Shown: positions 1 to 6,611 of the stretch, in pieces
Position numbering within the stretch: the first letter of the stretch is position 1
How the letters are laid out: the number at the start of each line of letters is the position of its first letter
Source of the DNA: Hamadaea tsunoensis DSM 44101
GTDB lineage: Bacteria > Actinomycetota > Actinomycetes > Mycobacteriales > Micromonosporaceae
Reading direction: 5' to 3'
Assembly: GCF_000428945.1 (NCBI RefSeq)
Contig: NZ_AUAX01000022.1
Coordinates: 1 to 64,000, forward strand
Length of the DNA stretch: 64,000 nt
The notes under the pieces: generated by a model
What the model was told of the DNA's origin: nothing
Seen by the model: only the letters and a program-made list of their open reading frames with translations
Database searches by the model: none
Made by a program: the position numbers and the translations under genes

Positions 1-207
1 CAGAACCGGCAGCGACGGCGACGCCAACGTCACCGCGAGCGTCTCGGCACCCTCGTTCTCACCCCGGTACGCGACCAGCTCCACCACGAACTGCGTCCAC
101 CCGGTCTCCCGATCCGTACGCGGAGCGTTATTCCGACCCAGACGCGGAACCGGCGACTTCGCCACCTCGTACTCCACACCCCGCGTGTCGATCTTGAAGC
201 TCTCCAT
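1..207 (-). CDS. Partial small protein beside the KorSA-like regulator (Pra-like position)
   Basis: The open frame starts at an ATG on the minus strand (205-207) with a good GGGAGG ribosome site at 216-221 and runs off the left edge, so only the first 69 residues are seen (starting MESFKIDTRGVEYEV). It is divergent from the GntR regulator and shares its intergenic operator. Short proteins of this look are, from memory, encoded next to the transfer and replication genes of actinomycete integrative conjugative elements, and in pSAM2 the KorSA repressor controls the activator gene pra. Assignment as a Pra-like activator rests on position only; no domain is recognisable in the visible part. Confidence 0.6.
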   Translation of the reverse strand, partial: MESFKIDTRGVEYEVAKSPVPRLGRNNAPRTDRETGWTQFVVELVAYRGENEGAETLAVTLASPSLPVL

Positions 208-374
208 GACCTCGTCCTCCCGGTGATCTCGCGCTTAGCTGCGCGTCGATTTAGATGTAAGACATGCTACGTCGAGCCAAACGTAGATGCAAGATGTCTT
301 ACAAGCTGAGATGCATCAGGCGGCTCACGCACCTAAGCTGTCCCTGTCAGACGTCGTACAAGCAGGTGAGCAGC
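208..374. promoter_or_regulatory. Divergent promoter region with nested palindromic operator (257-302)
   Basis: This lower-GC spacer separates two divergent genes. GTAAGACAT at 257-265 is mirrored by ATGTCTTAC at 294-302, and inside them CTACGT at 267-272 is mirrored by ACGTAG at 281-286. The motif GATGYAAGA also recurs directly (254-262 and 286-294). Such nested dyads fit binding of a dimeric GntR/HutC-family repressor, by analogy with KorSA autoregulation in pSAM2. That the adjacent GntR protein binds here is inferred. Confidence 0.6.
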
Positions 375-1139
375 GTGACCGTGATCAAACCGGGCAAATC
401 GCAGTACCAGCAGATCGCCGATCTGCTGCAAGAGCGCATCCAGGACGGCACCTACGCGCCGGGAACCCTGCTGCCCAGCGAGCCGGAGCTATCGCGAGAG
501 CTGGACGTCTCGCGCGTCACCGTCAACAAGGCGGTCACCCTCCTGCGGGCCAGCGGCCAGGTCAAAGTCCGGCGCGGCGCTGGGACGTTCGTCCGTAGCC
601 TGCCCAAGTTGAACCGCGATGCGGTCGCACGGTTCGCCGCCCGCAACCAAGGAACAGGCGCCGGCCAGGTCGAGATCTCCAAGCTCAATCTGCAATCCCG
701 GACCGAGTACCTGCACATCGGCCGAGTCGAGGCACCTGCCGCCGTCGCAGAGATCCTGGGCGAACGCGACGTTCTGATCCGCAGCCGCCGGCTGTTCGCC
801 AACGACGAGCCGACTCAGCTCGCAGACTCGTACTACTCATGGGCTCTGACCAAGGACGGCCCGCTGACTGCTGCCGAGGTCGGCAAGGGCGGGTCGTACG
901 CGAGGCTCGCCGATCTCGGCGTCGGCCCGGTCCGCTTCAGCGAAGACGTGAACGTCCGGATGCCCTACGACATCGAGCGAGACCGCCTGGAAATCGAGGC
1001 CTCGGCTCCGATCTTCGAGATCACCCATGTTGCGTACGCCGCCGACGACCGCCCGGTCAGCGTGACGATCCACGTCATGCCCGGCCACCTCTGGACACTG
1101 CGATACACGTGGGACGACCCGCAGGAGAGCGGCCAGTGA
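375..1139 (+). CDS. GntR/HutC-family repressor, KorSA-like
   Basis: The protein has an N-terminal winged helix of GntR type (SQYQQIADLLQERIQDGTY, then LPSEPELSRELDVSRVTVNKA, roughly residues 8-60). A C-terminal UTRA/HutC-like ligand domain follows (RSRRLFANDEPTQLADSYY to PVSVTIHVMPG). Length near 250 residues is normal for the family. The longer frame from 264 would place the start inside the operator palindrome, so GTG 375, preceded by AGGTGAG at 364-370, is preferred; GTG 366 or 381 are alternatives. The stop overlaps the next start, so the next two genes are probably cotranscribed. In pSAM2 KorSA represses pra and its own gene and is followed by pif, an arrangement this locus resembles with one gene inserted. 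Confidence 0.85.
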   Translation: MTVIKPGKSQYQQIADLLQERIQDGTYAPGTLLPSEPELSRELDVSRVTVNKAVTLLRASGQVKVRRGAGTFVRSLPKLNRDAVARFAARNQGTGAGQVEISKLNLQSRTEYLHIGRVEAPAAVAEILGERDVLIRSRRLFANDEPTQLADSYYSWALTKDGPLTAAEVGKGGSYARLADLGVGPVRFSEDVNVRMPYDIERDRLEIEASAPIFEITHVAYAADDRPVSVTIHVMPGHLWTLRYTWDDPQESGQ

Positions 1140-1960
1140 TCGAGGTACGCCTAGCGACCGAGAAGGCACCAGACCGGAGCGCGAACGAAGACGCGGTCTT
1201 CCGCGCGGGCAACCTCGTCGGGGTGCTCGACGGCGTGACTCAGCCCGCCGGTATGGACTCCGGCTGCGTGCACGGCGCTGCCTGGTACGTCGGCCGCCTC
1301 GTCGCCCGGCTAACTGAGCAGCACACCGCCTGTCCGAGCGCTGACTTACCGGACCTTCTCGCGGCAGCGATTGCCGACGTCCGTACCGATCACCCGCAAT
1401 GCGATCTGGCTCGGCCGAATACGCCTGCCGCCACCGTGTGTCTCGTCCGGGCGAACGCCGAACGAATCGACTACCTGGTGTTGTGTGACACGACCCTGGT
1501 CTACGAGGTCTCCGGCGAGGTCGTGGCCGTGACGGATGATCGGTTCCATCGCATCATCAACGTGTTGCGGCACACGCCGAGTGACCCGACGGCCGCTCAG
1601 TCCGTTGCTGCCAACCGCGGCTACACACCGGGCAAGTGGGCGTACACCAATCGCGACGGCGGCTACTGGATCGCCGCGGCTGACCCAGAAGCAGCACATC
1701 ACGCGATCACGGGAAGCCTGCCGACCTCCGAGACCCGACGCGTCGCACTCCTCACCGATGGAGCCTCGTGCGCCGTCGACAGTCTCAACATCCTCGACTG
1801 GCCCGGCCTGCTGAAGCTCCTGGCCGACGAAGGGCCGGCCGAACTCATCCGGCGCGTACGCACAGCCGAAGACAACCTGGCCGCCACCGGACAGGTCGAA
1901 GGGAAGCTCCACGACGACGCGACAGCCGCCGTCCTGCTCATCACGGAGGACCAGCCATGA
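1136..1960 (+). CDS. PP2C-family phosphatase-like protein of integrative-element regulatory block
   Basis: GTG start overlaps the preceding TGA (GTGA). The N-terminus reads RSANEDAVFRAGNLVGVLDGVT, matching the PP2C pattern of an Asn-x-Asp metal motif followed by a VxDGxT/G turn. A later LLTDGASCAVD around residues 203-213 resembles the LxTDG motif, and the C-terminal DDATAAVLL matches the D-D-x-(T/A)-x-(I/V) end of PP2C domains. Metal-binding aspartates therefore seem present. It is about 274 residues, a single soluble domain without membrane segments. It sits between a KorSA-like repressor and a Nudix protein and is translationally coupled to both. The substrate is unknown. Confidence 0.75.
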   Translation: MIEVRLATEKAPDRSANEDAVFRAGNLVGVLDGVTQPAGMDSGCVHGAAWYVGRLVARLTEQHTACPSADLPDLLAAAIADVRTDHPQCDLARPNTPAATVCLVRANAERIDYLVLCDTTLVYEVSGEVVAVTDDRFHRIINVLRHTPSDPTAAQSVAANRGYTPGKWAYTNRDGGYWIAAADPEAAHHAITGSLPTSETRRVALLTDGASCAVDSLNILDWPGLLKLLADEGPAELIRRVRTAEDNLAATGQVEGKLHDDATAAVLLITEDQP

Positions 1961-2379
1961 CTTTGCCCCGCCACTCCGTCAGCGTGACCGGTGTCGTCGT
2001 CGACGACCAGGACCGGGTCCTCGTCATCCAGCGACGCGACAACGGCCGGTGGGAGCTGCCCGGCGGAGTCCTGGAACTGGAGGAGTCCATCCCGGACGGC
2101 ATGAAGCGCGAAGTCCTCGAAGAGACCGGCGTCCACGTCGAGCCCGTACGCCTGACCGGCGTCTACAAGAACATCAAGGTCGGCGTTGTCGCGTTGGTCT
2201 TCCGCGCCCGATACGTATCAGGCCAGCCAACCACGACCGACGAGTCCCAGGCCGTCGAATGGTGGACCGAGGAAGAGATCCGCGCCAAGATGCCCCAGGT
2301 GTACGCCATCCGCGCCATCGACGCCATCCAGGCGACCGACGTACCAGTGCGCCTCCACGACGGAGTCACGATCCTCTGA
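1957..2379 (+). CDS. Nudix hydrolase, Pif-like
   Basis: This 140-residue protein carries a complete Nudix box, G-x5-E-x7-R-E-x2-E-E-x-G-V, at about residues 33-55 (GGVLELEES then MKREVLEETGV), so it should bind Mg2+ and hydrolyse a nucleoside-diphosphate-linked substrate. ATG overlaps the stop of the PP2C-like gene (ATGA). In pSAM2 the Nudix protein Pif, encoded near korSA, gives conjugal immunity. The same neighbourhood here supports a Pif-like role, but Nudix substrates cannot be read from sequence. A strong inverted repeat downstream (2521-2565) may end the operon. Confidence 0.85.
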   Translation: MTLPRHSVSVTGVVVDDQDRVLVIQRRDNGRWELPGGVLELEESIPDGMKREVLEETGVHVEPVRLTGVYKNIKVGVVALVFRARYVSGQPTTTDESQAVEWWTEEEIRAKMPQVYAIRAIDAIQATDVPVRLHDGVTIL

Positions 2380-2520
2380 GGCTGATCAGCCTTGTGAGAA
2401 CTTTCTATACGTTTTCAAGGCGCCGCTTCGCGGCGCGCACGCCTGCTCGCTCGGGCACGGATCGCCGCTATGCCTTCGGCGTCGCGGCGACCGGCCCGGC
2501 GGCTGGCGTGCACAGGCATG

Positions 2521-2565
2521 GCTCGGCGCCGGAACGTAAGAGTTCGCAGCGTTCCGGCGCCGAGC
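2521..2565. repeat. 16-bp perfect inverted repeat, possible terminator
   Basis: GCTCGGCGCCGGAACG at 2521-2536 is perfectly mirrored by CGTTCCGGCGCCGAGC at 2550-2565 with a 13-nt loop. It lies between the end of the Nudix operon and the 3' end of a small minus-strand gene, so it could terminate both. No T-tract follows, which is common for actinomycete terminators. Another short GC hairpin (GGCGCCGC-TTC-GCGGCGC) lies near 2420. The rest of 2380-2571 shows no gene. Confidence 0.55.
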
Positions 2566-2571
2566 TGCTGG

Positions 2572-2742
2572 TTACCTGATCTGCTTCTTGTCCGAGATCG
2601 GCGAGCGCTTCAACGCTCGTGCGATCTCGACCAAGTTCTCTTTGGGGGCACGGACGGCGATAATGATCCATGGCAGGCTATATGCAACCTGGCACAGGAC
2701 CGCCCCGACCGCACCCCAGAAGCAGGTGACCTTGTCGATCAT
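2572..2742 (-). CDS. Small hypothetical membrane protein
   Basis: From ATG at 2742 the frame encodes about 56 residues with one hydrophobic helix (FWGAVGAVLCQVAYSLPWII) followed by a charged C-terminus (KENLVEIARALKRS, SDKKQIR). The composition looks protein-like and GC is lower than in the core genes. The ribosome site is weak and the frame stays open upstream to 2835, so the start is uncertain. I do not recognise a family. It lies inside the accessory segment between the Nudix operon and the MazEF locus. Confidence 0.35.
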   Translation of the reverse strand: MIDKVTCFWGAVGAVLCQVAYSLPWIIIAVRAPKENLVEIARALKRSPISDKKQIR

Positions 2743-2994
2743 CTTCAACCAATCTGGTTGATGGATCGGCCGCGGGGTCCGAGAACAAGATGAGCTGTCG
2801 ACTGCTCTACACACCGAACTGACGGCCGAGGACACGCGATGAGCGACAGAGCCACTTTACGCTTTGAGGCGCGCCTCTGGCAGGGGCGCTTCCTGCAACA
2901 GGAGGCAGAGGAAGTCGGGCGACTGCCGGGTGGAGTGGTGGTGTGGCTTGGTGGGACTGGTCCCGTCACTGCCGGCCCGAGCGAGCTGAGCAGA

Positions 2995-3058
2995 CTTCTC
3001 CTTGGGCGCATAGGTCGTTCGTCCGGTGGGGCGCTCCACCTATGCGCCCAAGGAGAAG
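2995..3058. repeat. 21-bp perfect inverted repeat in gene-poor stretch 2743-3152
   Basis: The left arm is 2995-3015 and the right arm 3038-3058 (begins ACCTATGCGCCCAAGG). All 21 pairs match around a 22-nt loop. A further GGCCCG/CGGGCC pair flanks it outside. The arms are far longer than needed for a terminator and no T-tract follows. The surrounding 400 bases hold no convincing gene: open frames on both strands lack family similarity and read through the palindrome. Confidence 0.6.
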
Positions 3059-3152
3059 CCCGCTCCCCGGTGGGCGGGCCGACAGCGACGGGACACCTGA
3101 GTGGGCCACCGGCGCGCGACGGGGGCAAGGAATCCTTGACGGCAGAGAGTCG

Positions 3153-3464
3153 CTACAGGTCCAGGACTGTGCGGAGCGCTTGGTTCACGTTGGAGATCTC
3201 GCGGGCGCTCAGATGGCCGACGAGGCGGCCGAGGCGCTCCGGATCAACCGCGGCTGTCTGCTCGACGAGCACCAGCGTTGTCTTGCCGAGCAACTCGATC
3301 TCTGGACGGAAGGACGCCGGGCGGGCGCTCGTCGACGTCGGGGCGACCAGCCATGTCGACAGTGGGAGGTGATCGGACTGGACGACTACGGCGTACCGGT
3401 TGCCTCGCTGCTCATGACCACGAGCGCCCCGGGGCGCCGGTAGCTCGTGCACGTCACCACGCAC
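3153..3464 (-). CDS. mazF: MazF/PemK-type toxin (endoribonuclease)
   Basis: The 103-residue protein opens with the MazF signature M-R-G-D-V-(H/Y) and contains RYAVVVQSD and WLVAPTSTSARPASFRP, followed by KTTLVLVEQTAAVDPERLG. These correspond to the R-G-D-V, P-V-V-V-V-Q and L-x-x-Q-x-R/A positions of MazF/PemK toxins, which cut single-stranded RNA. The GTG start (3464) lies within the 3' end of the antitoxin gene, an 11-bp overlap that couples translation and is typical of these pairs. It likely stabilises the accessory region. Confidence 0.85.
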   Translation of the reverse strand: MRGDVHELPAPRGARGHEQRGNRYAVVVQSDHLPLSTWLVAPTSTSARPASFRPEIELLGKTTLVLVEQTAAVDPERLGRLVGHLSAREISNVNQALRTVLDL

Positions 3465-3681
3465 GAAGGCCCTCCATGTCTTCCAGCACTGCTCGTGCTT
3501 CCGCTCGGTCGTCTTCGTCTTCGGCCAGCGCCACAGCTTCAGCGCGGAGCCGTTCCGCTGTACGTACGCGTGCGGCGGTCAAGATCGCATCACGGATCAC
3601 CTGGGAACGGTCACGTCCGTCCTCCAGGCTGGCGAGCGCTTCATCCACCGCGTCGTCAGTACGGAACGTAATCGTAGTCAT
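3454..3681 (-). CDS. mazE: Ribbon-helix-helix antitoxin partner of MazF
   Basis: Starting at ATG 3681, the 75-residue protein begins MTTITFRTDDAVDEALASL, a ribbon-helix-helix DNA-binding beta strand plus helices (RDRSQVIRDAILTAARV). An acidic alpha-helical tail follows (AEDEDDRAEARAVLEDMEGL) of the kind that wraps the toxin. The longer frame up to 3738 has no ribosome site and runs into a repeated operator-like region, so the internal ATG is chosen. It would bind and repress its own promoter with MazF as co-repressor. Confidence 0.85.
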   Translation of the reverse strand: MTTITFRTDDAVDEALASLEDGRDRSQVIRDAILTAARVRTAERLRAEAVALAEDEDDRAEARAVLEDMEGLRAW

Positions 3682-3724
3682 AAGACAAAGCGTATGCCAG
3701 CGTGAACTCAGTTTGCAACGCATT

Positions 3725-3764
3725 GCGTGGCATTGCATCGCTGGGCGTGGCGTTACATCGCTGA
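3725..3764. promoter_or_regulatory. Tandem 20-bp imperfect repeat upstream of mazEF
   Basis: GCGTGGCATTGCATCGCTGG (3725-3744) is followed directly by GCGTGGCGTTACATCGCTGA (3745-3764), 17 of 20 identical. The pair begins about 44 bp upstream of the antitoxin start. Two-turn spaced direct repeats are a usual binding arrangement for ribbon-helix-helix antitoxins, so this is a candidate autoregulatory operator. The function is inferred from position. Confidence 0.5.
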
Positions 3765-3804
3765 GCGAGGTGTTGAGCGGCCTGGCAGGCCGCCTGCATA
3801 CCGC

Positions 3805-4386
3805 CTACGGCTTGCAGCGGATCGGCTCGCACCATCGAGCGTTACGCAGTTCGTGGATGCGCCAGCCGCCCGAGCCTTCGTTGACGATGTGGAAGACCCA
3901 GGGTGTTTCGATGAGGCTGGTGTTGAAGGTGGTGCCGTGACCCTCGGTCTGCCAGGTGACCTCTATCCGTAGTTGCAGGGTGGCCGACGGGTCGGTGATC
4001 TTGTCGGTCATCGGTACAGCGGTCACCGGTGCGATCTCGAACGGGCGGCCGCCGGCCGACCTGCCCACCTCGGCGTTGAGCTGGTCTAGCTGCTGTAGCA
4101 GTTCGTCCCGGTGTGACCCGCCCAGTACACGCCACGCATCCCCCGGGTGCCCGTCTTGCAGCGCGTCTAGGTAAACCCCTGCCGCGCAGGTGGAGCAGGC
4201 TTCGCCTTTGCCAGCGTCGACCGTGATCCGAGCCAGCCAGGCGACGGCGCCAACAACCGGCACCGCAACGCACGCGGTCAGGATGCTCAGGAAGATCAAT
4301 ACTGCTACGAGCAGCCGCCGTCGTGCGTTCTTGGACATGGGCGGTGCGGGCGGCACGGGTGCCTGCTCCGGTACCAGGATGATCAT
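3805..4386 (-). CDS. Membrane-anchored hypothetical protein, NTF2-like ectodomain possible
   Basis: The 193-residue protein has a Pro-rich start, a basic stretch (SKNARRRLL) and one transmembrane helix (VAVLIFLSILTACVAVPVVG, about residues 26-50). An extracellular part of about 140 residues begins with a CSTC pair. The ectodomain pattern (VYLDALQDGHPGDAWRVLG, then LRIEVTWQTEGHGTTF) resembles small NTF2/DUF4878-type folds attached to actinobacterial membranes, but this is only a resemblance. The start ATG overlaps a TGA of an upstream frame that runs back into the tRNA remnant; I do not regard that frame as a gene. Confidence 0.65.
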   Translation of the reverse strand: MIILVPEQAPVPPAPPMSKNARRRLLVAVLIFLSILTACVAVPVVGAVAWLARITVDAGKGEACSTCAAGVYLDALQDGHPGDAWRVLGGSHRDELLQQLDQLNAEVGRSAGGRPFEIAPVTAVPMTDKITDPSATLQLRIEVTWQTEGHGTTFNTSLIETPWVFHIVNEGSGGWRIHELRNARWCEPIRCKP

Positions 4387-4463
4387 TCGATCACCGTACG
4401 GCTGTCGATCAACCCGAAGGCCGTGTCGGTGTCGCGTCCCGCGACGGCGCGGCCAGCAGATTG

Positions 4464-4482
4464 TGTTCCCGCTATGTTCCCG
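4464..4482. other. Direct repeat TGTTCCCG at 11-bp period near the tRNA remnant
   Basis: TGTTCCCG occurs at 4464-4471 and again at 4475-4482, one helical turn apart, about 100 bp from the tRNA 3' fragment. Short direct repeats with this spacing beside an attachment core are typical of arm-type or excisionase sites of tyrosine integrases. This reading is tentative. The rest of 4387-4536 has no gene that I can support. Confidence 0.3.
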
Positions 4483-4536
4483 TGAACGGCCGTTGAGAGC
4501 CGGACTTGACCGGACTCAACCGGACCGGGAAACGGC

Positions 4537-4573
4537 GACGGCCTCTGCCTGTTTGTCCAGGTCGGAGGCCGTC
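4537..4573 (-). terminator. Hairpin after the tRNA 3' end
   Basis: GACGGCCTC (4537-4545) and GAGGCCGTC (4565-4573) form a perfect 9-bp stem about 10 nt beyond the CCA of the tRNA-Tyr fragment, reading on the minus strand. This is the usual position of a tRNA terminator, so the fragment has kept its natural downstream flank. Confidence 0.55.
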
Positions 4574-4583
4574 TTTGTGCTAT

Positions 4584-4640
4584 TGGTGGCGGGTGAAGGG
4601 TTCGAACCTTCGTAGCTTTCGCGACGGATTTACAGTCCGC
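4584..4640 (-). other. 3' half of a tRNA-Tyr(GUA), candidate attachment-site core
   Basis: Read on the minus strand, the segment contains the anticodon stem-loop with CTGTAAA (anticodon GUA), a long variable arm (class II tRNA), the T-arm GAAGG-TTCGAAC-CCTTC, the acceptor strand ACCCGCC and an encoded ACCA. The matching 5' half (GGCGGGT plus D-arm) is absent. Upstream sequence instead runs into the stop codon of an unrelated gene 20 bp away. A 57-bp 3' tRNA duplicate is the usual scar of integration by a tyrosine integrase; SLP1 of Streptomyces is a known tRNA-Tyr integrator. No integrase gene is in the window. Confidence 0.75.
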
Positions 4641-4660
4641 ATTCACCGATTGCCTAGAGG

Positions 4661-5239
4661 CTATTTCGCAATTACGGCACCAATGATTGTTGCGACTGCG
4701 CCTATGGCTGCACCTATTACCCCGGAAATGAGGGCAAGCTTCAAATCGTGGCGGCGCTGATCAGTGCGGGCGAGCTTCGACAAGCGCTTGTCCGTCACTA
4801 TTTCTGCATAGTTACCGATTAAGGGAGAAAGTAGCCGGAAGCGTCTGCGTTCGAGTGAGCTGAGGAAATGCTCAACTATCGACCGAGGCACGATGGTCTT
4901 ACCTGCCATACGTACGCGTACGCCGGTCATCCCGAGGTCAAGCTCGGTGTATCCCCACGGCTGGCCCTTAGGGTTTTCGACGCGCATGCTCACGCCATAA
5001 ACGTCTTTTCGCCCGATCAAGTCGTCGATTGAATCGTAGATCGAATCGGGGCGCCCTCGATGTGAAACCGTTACTTCGGCCGTGCCGTACTTGCCTAGCT
5101 CCGACGCCATATTTTCGACGTCATCGAGGTAAATTCGGACGCCCCGAATTTCCGTTATCCATAGATCCTCATTGGCGGGTCTAAGAGGCATCTGATTGGC
5201 CGCCTTGACTGGTCCGGTAACCTGCTGGTCGTTAAGCAT
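4661..5239 (-). CDS. Orphan protein with C-terminal membrane helix, lower GC
   Basis: About 192 residues from ATG 5239 (GTG 5254 also possible). The soluble part has beta-rich, charged sequence (WITEIRGVRIYLDDVENMA, then VSMRVENPKGQPWGYTELD). The C-terminus is a Gly/Ala/Ile-rich hydrophobic segment (LALISGVIGAAIGAVATIIG) ending in AK, which suggests tail anchoring with the N-domain in the cytoplasm. Codon use is visibly AT-richer than the core genes (codons such as ATT, TTT, GAA and TTA), a sign of transfer. The stop lies 20 bp from the tRNA-Tyr remnant, as expected for a gene at the end of an integrated element. No family is recognised. Confidence 0.7.
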   Translation of the reverse strand: MLNDQQVTGPVKAANQMPLRPANEDLWITEIRGVRIYLDDVENMASELGKYGTAEVTVSHRGRPDSIYDSIDDLIGRKDVYGVSMRVENPKGQPWGYTELDLGMTGVRVRMAGKTIVPRSIVEHFLSSLERRRFRLLSPLIGNYAEIVTDKRLSKLARTDQRRHDLKLALISGVIGAAIGAVATIIGAVIAK

Positions 5240-5440
5240 ACACAGACCACGCACGCTGCCGCCTAGCTCATGTCTACGTTAGGCTCAACACTACGAATAC
5301 CATCAACACTACGAATATCGCCAGCTCAGAAGGCCGGGGATCGGCGTGATCAGGAAGGCGGCGGACGAGTCGGCCTGTACGCCGGAATCTGTCAGACCCT
5401 CCCCGGAAACTATGTCCACAGCGCTACACCAGGAGGCGAC

Positions 5441-5720
5441 GTGGATTACCTGTACACGAAGAACGGCGAGCCGTTGCGAGTCGATGGCGATGCTGTGTAT
5501 GACCGCTCCGGCAGGCATGTCGGCAAGATCAGGGGTGACCACGTGTACACCCCCGGCTGGCAAGTACGCGGGCACCATTGTTGGAGACAGAGTTGTGTAC
5601 CGATCAACCAATGCTGGTCGTGTTGGTCCTGCCAGTGCGCATCGCGCCGGACGTAGCGGGAGTGGAAGGGCCAATCGGGCAGCCTCCGCCATCTGGGGCG
5701 AAGAACCTAAGTTCGACTAG
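5441..5720 (+). pseudogene. Frameshifted small repeat-beta protein gene
   Basis: A GTG at 5441 preceded by AGGAGG (5431-5436) starts a frame reading VDYLYTKNGEPLRVDGDAV, then YDRSGRHVGKIRGDHVYTP. At about 5551-5557, in a run of C and G, the sensible reading moves by one base to another frame (KYAGTIVGDRVVYRSTNA) and ends IWGEEPKFD at 5720. The repeated pattern G-(D/R)-x-V-Y-x-x-x-G-x-(Y/H)-(V/A)-G-x-I continues only across the shift, so one extra base seems to have been gained (or is a sequencing error). Similar short proteins of unknown function occur in actinomycetes. The segment 5240-5440 shows no other supported gene. Confidence 0.6.
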
Positions 5721-5879
5721 ACGTGTAGGCCGGACCTGTGCTGTCGAGATCATCGGGCACAGATTCGGCACAACTCGGCACGGAAACCGCTGCAAAGTGA
5801 TGACAAGCGATGGCGGCGTTCTAGCTGCTCCGGACGTCAAGGCGTCCGGCTTGAGGCGATCTCGCGAAGCTCAATATCT

Positions 5880-6125
5880 ATGGTGCTCAAATCCCCTGTG
5901 GTGATCTACGCTACGCGCGTGGCGTACTGCTGCGACACCATGCGATCGAACTTCGAGACATCCTGCGACCTGCATCCTGACCCATTCGACTGCCCGGACC
6001 GGCTGGTCTGGCGGGACGCACAGGGTCGGTTCGGTTTGATCCTTCACGACGGCGGGTCGTCATACGTCCAGATCAAGTACCGCCCCTGGTGCGGCACCCC
6101 GCTCGACCTGCCGAAATCGGGCTGA
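5880..6125 (+). CDS. Small cysteine-rich protein, DUF6980-like
   Basis: The 81-residue protein has YCCDTM near the start, then CDLHPDPFDCPD, a GLILHDGGSS segment and a C-terminal PWCGTPL. The order CC, C, C, C-x-x-x with 'HDGGSS' and 'PWCG' matches the small conserved family I know as DUF6980, of unknown function and possibly zinc binding. The start ATG 5880 is tentative; GTG 5919, just before the first Cys pair, is an alternative. No operon partner. Sequence 5721-5879 contains nothing I can assign. Confidence 0.65.
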   Translation: MVLKSPVVIYATRVAYCCDTMRSNFETSCDLHPDPFDCPDRLVWRDAQGRFGLILHDGGSSYVQIKYRPWCGTPLDLPKSG

Positions 6126-6268
6126 GTGTCTAACTGGGTGACAATCGCGGCGTACGCGGACGGACGTTGGTGAACGGCGGCTGACTATTTCCCGAGCCAG
6201 GCACGGTTGCTCCCCAAGGTCAAACCGCCGTGATCGTTCGTTGACACGGAAGGACGTGTCGTTGCAGA

Positions 6269-6511
6269 TCAACGCCGGCGGCTCTTCCTGGCCGGCGAGA
6301 GCATCCCAGGGGTGAGCACTGTCTCCTCGGTCAGCGGTACCTCTGGCTGGTCGGCCCATCTGCTCCAGGTTCGATCGCATCGCTCGCAGTGCAGCGGAGT
6401 CTTGCACGTCCTCTGCTGATCGTCTTCTCGGCGGCCCAGCACCATACCGAGCAGGCGCAACGGCCCACTGCACTCAGGGCAGACATCGCCTTTCCAGGCG
6501 GATCCAGTCAT
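6269..6511 (-). CDS. Small zinc-ribbon protein
   Basis: The 80-residue protein has two knuckles, CPEC at residues 11-14 and CERC at about 42-45, with a Trp following (DRTWSRW), as in four-cysteine zinc ribbons. The rest is charged and shows no further domain. It is probably real because the cysteine spacing is well formed, but the start has only a weak ribosome site. It lies alone; 6126-6268 shows nothing further. Confidence 0.5.
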   Translation of the reverse strand: MTGSAWKGDVCPECSGPLRLLGMVLGRREDDQQRTCKTPLHCERCDRTWSRWADQPEVPLTEETVLTPGMLSPARKSRRR

Positions 6512-6611
6512 GCCGGAGAGGATGCCATACGACGACGGCGCCGGTTGGCGACAGCAAGTCCGAGGGGAACCCTGGGCCGCCAGGGTGGAAGCGGTCTCGC
6601 GGTGCTGGCCC

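Noticed and set aside
2839-3443. Plus-strand frames (177 and 166 codons) opposite MazF and through the 21-bp palindrome
   Set aside because: No family pattern, and they are antisense to the convincing MazF frame.
4641-4700. A complete tRNA-Tyr gene on the minus strand
   Set aside because: The sequence before the anticodon arm cannot pair with the acceptor strand ACCCGCC; a GGCGGGT 5' end and a D-arm are missing.
4383-4760. Open frames crossing the tRNA fragment, e.g. one ending VAGEGFEPS and one with VKGSNLRSFRDG
   Set aside because: These peptides are the well-known false translations of tRNA sequence, not genes.
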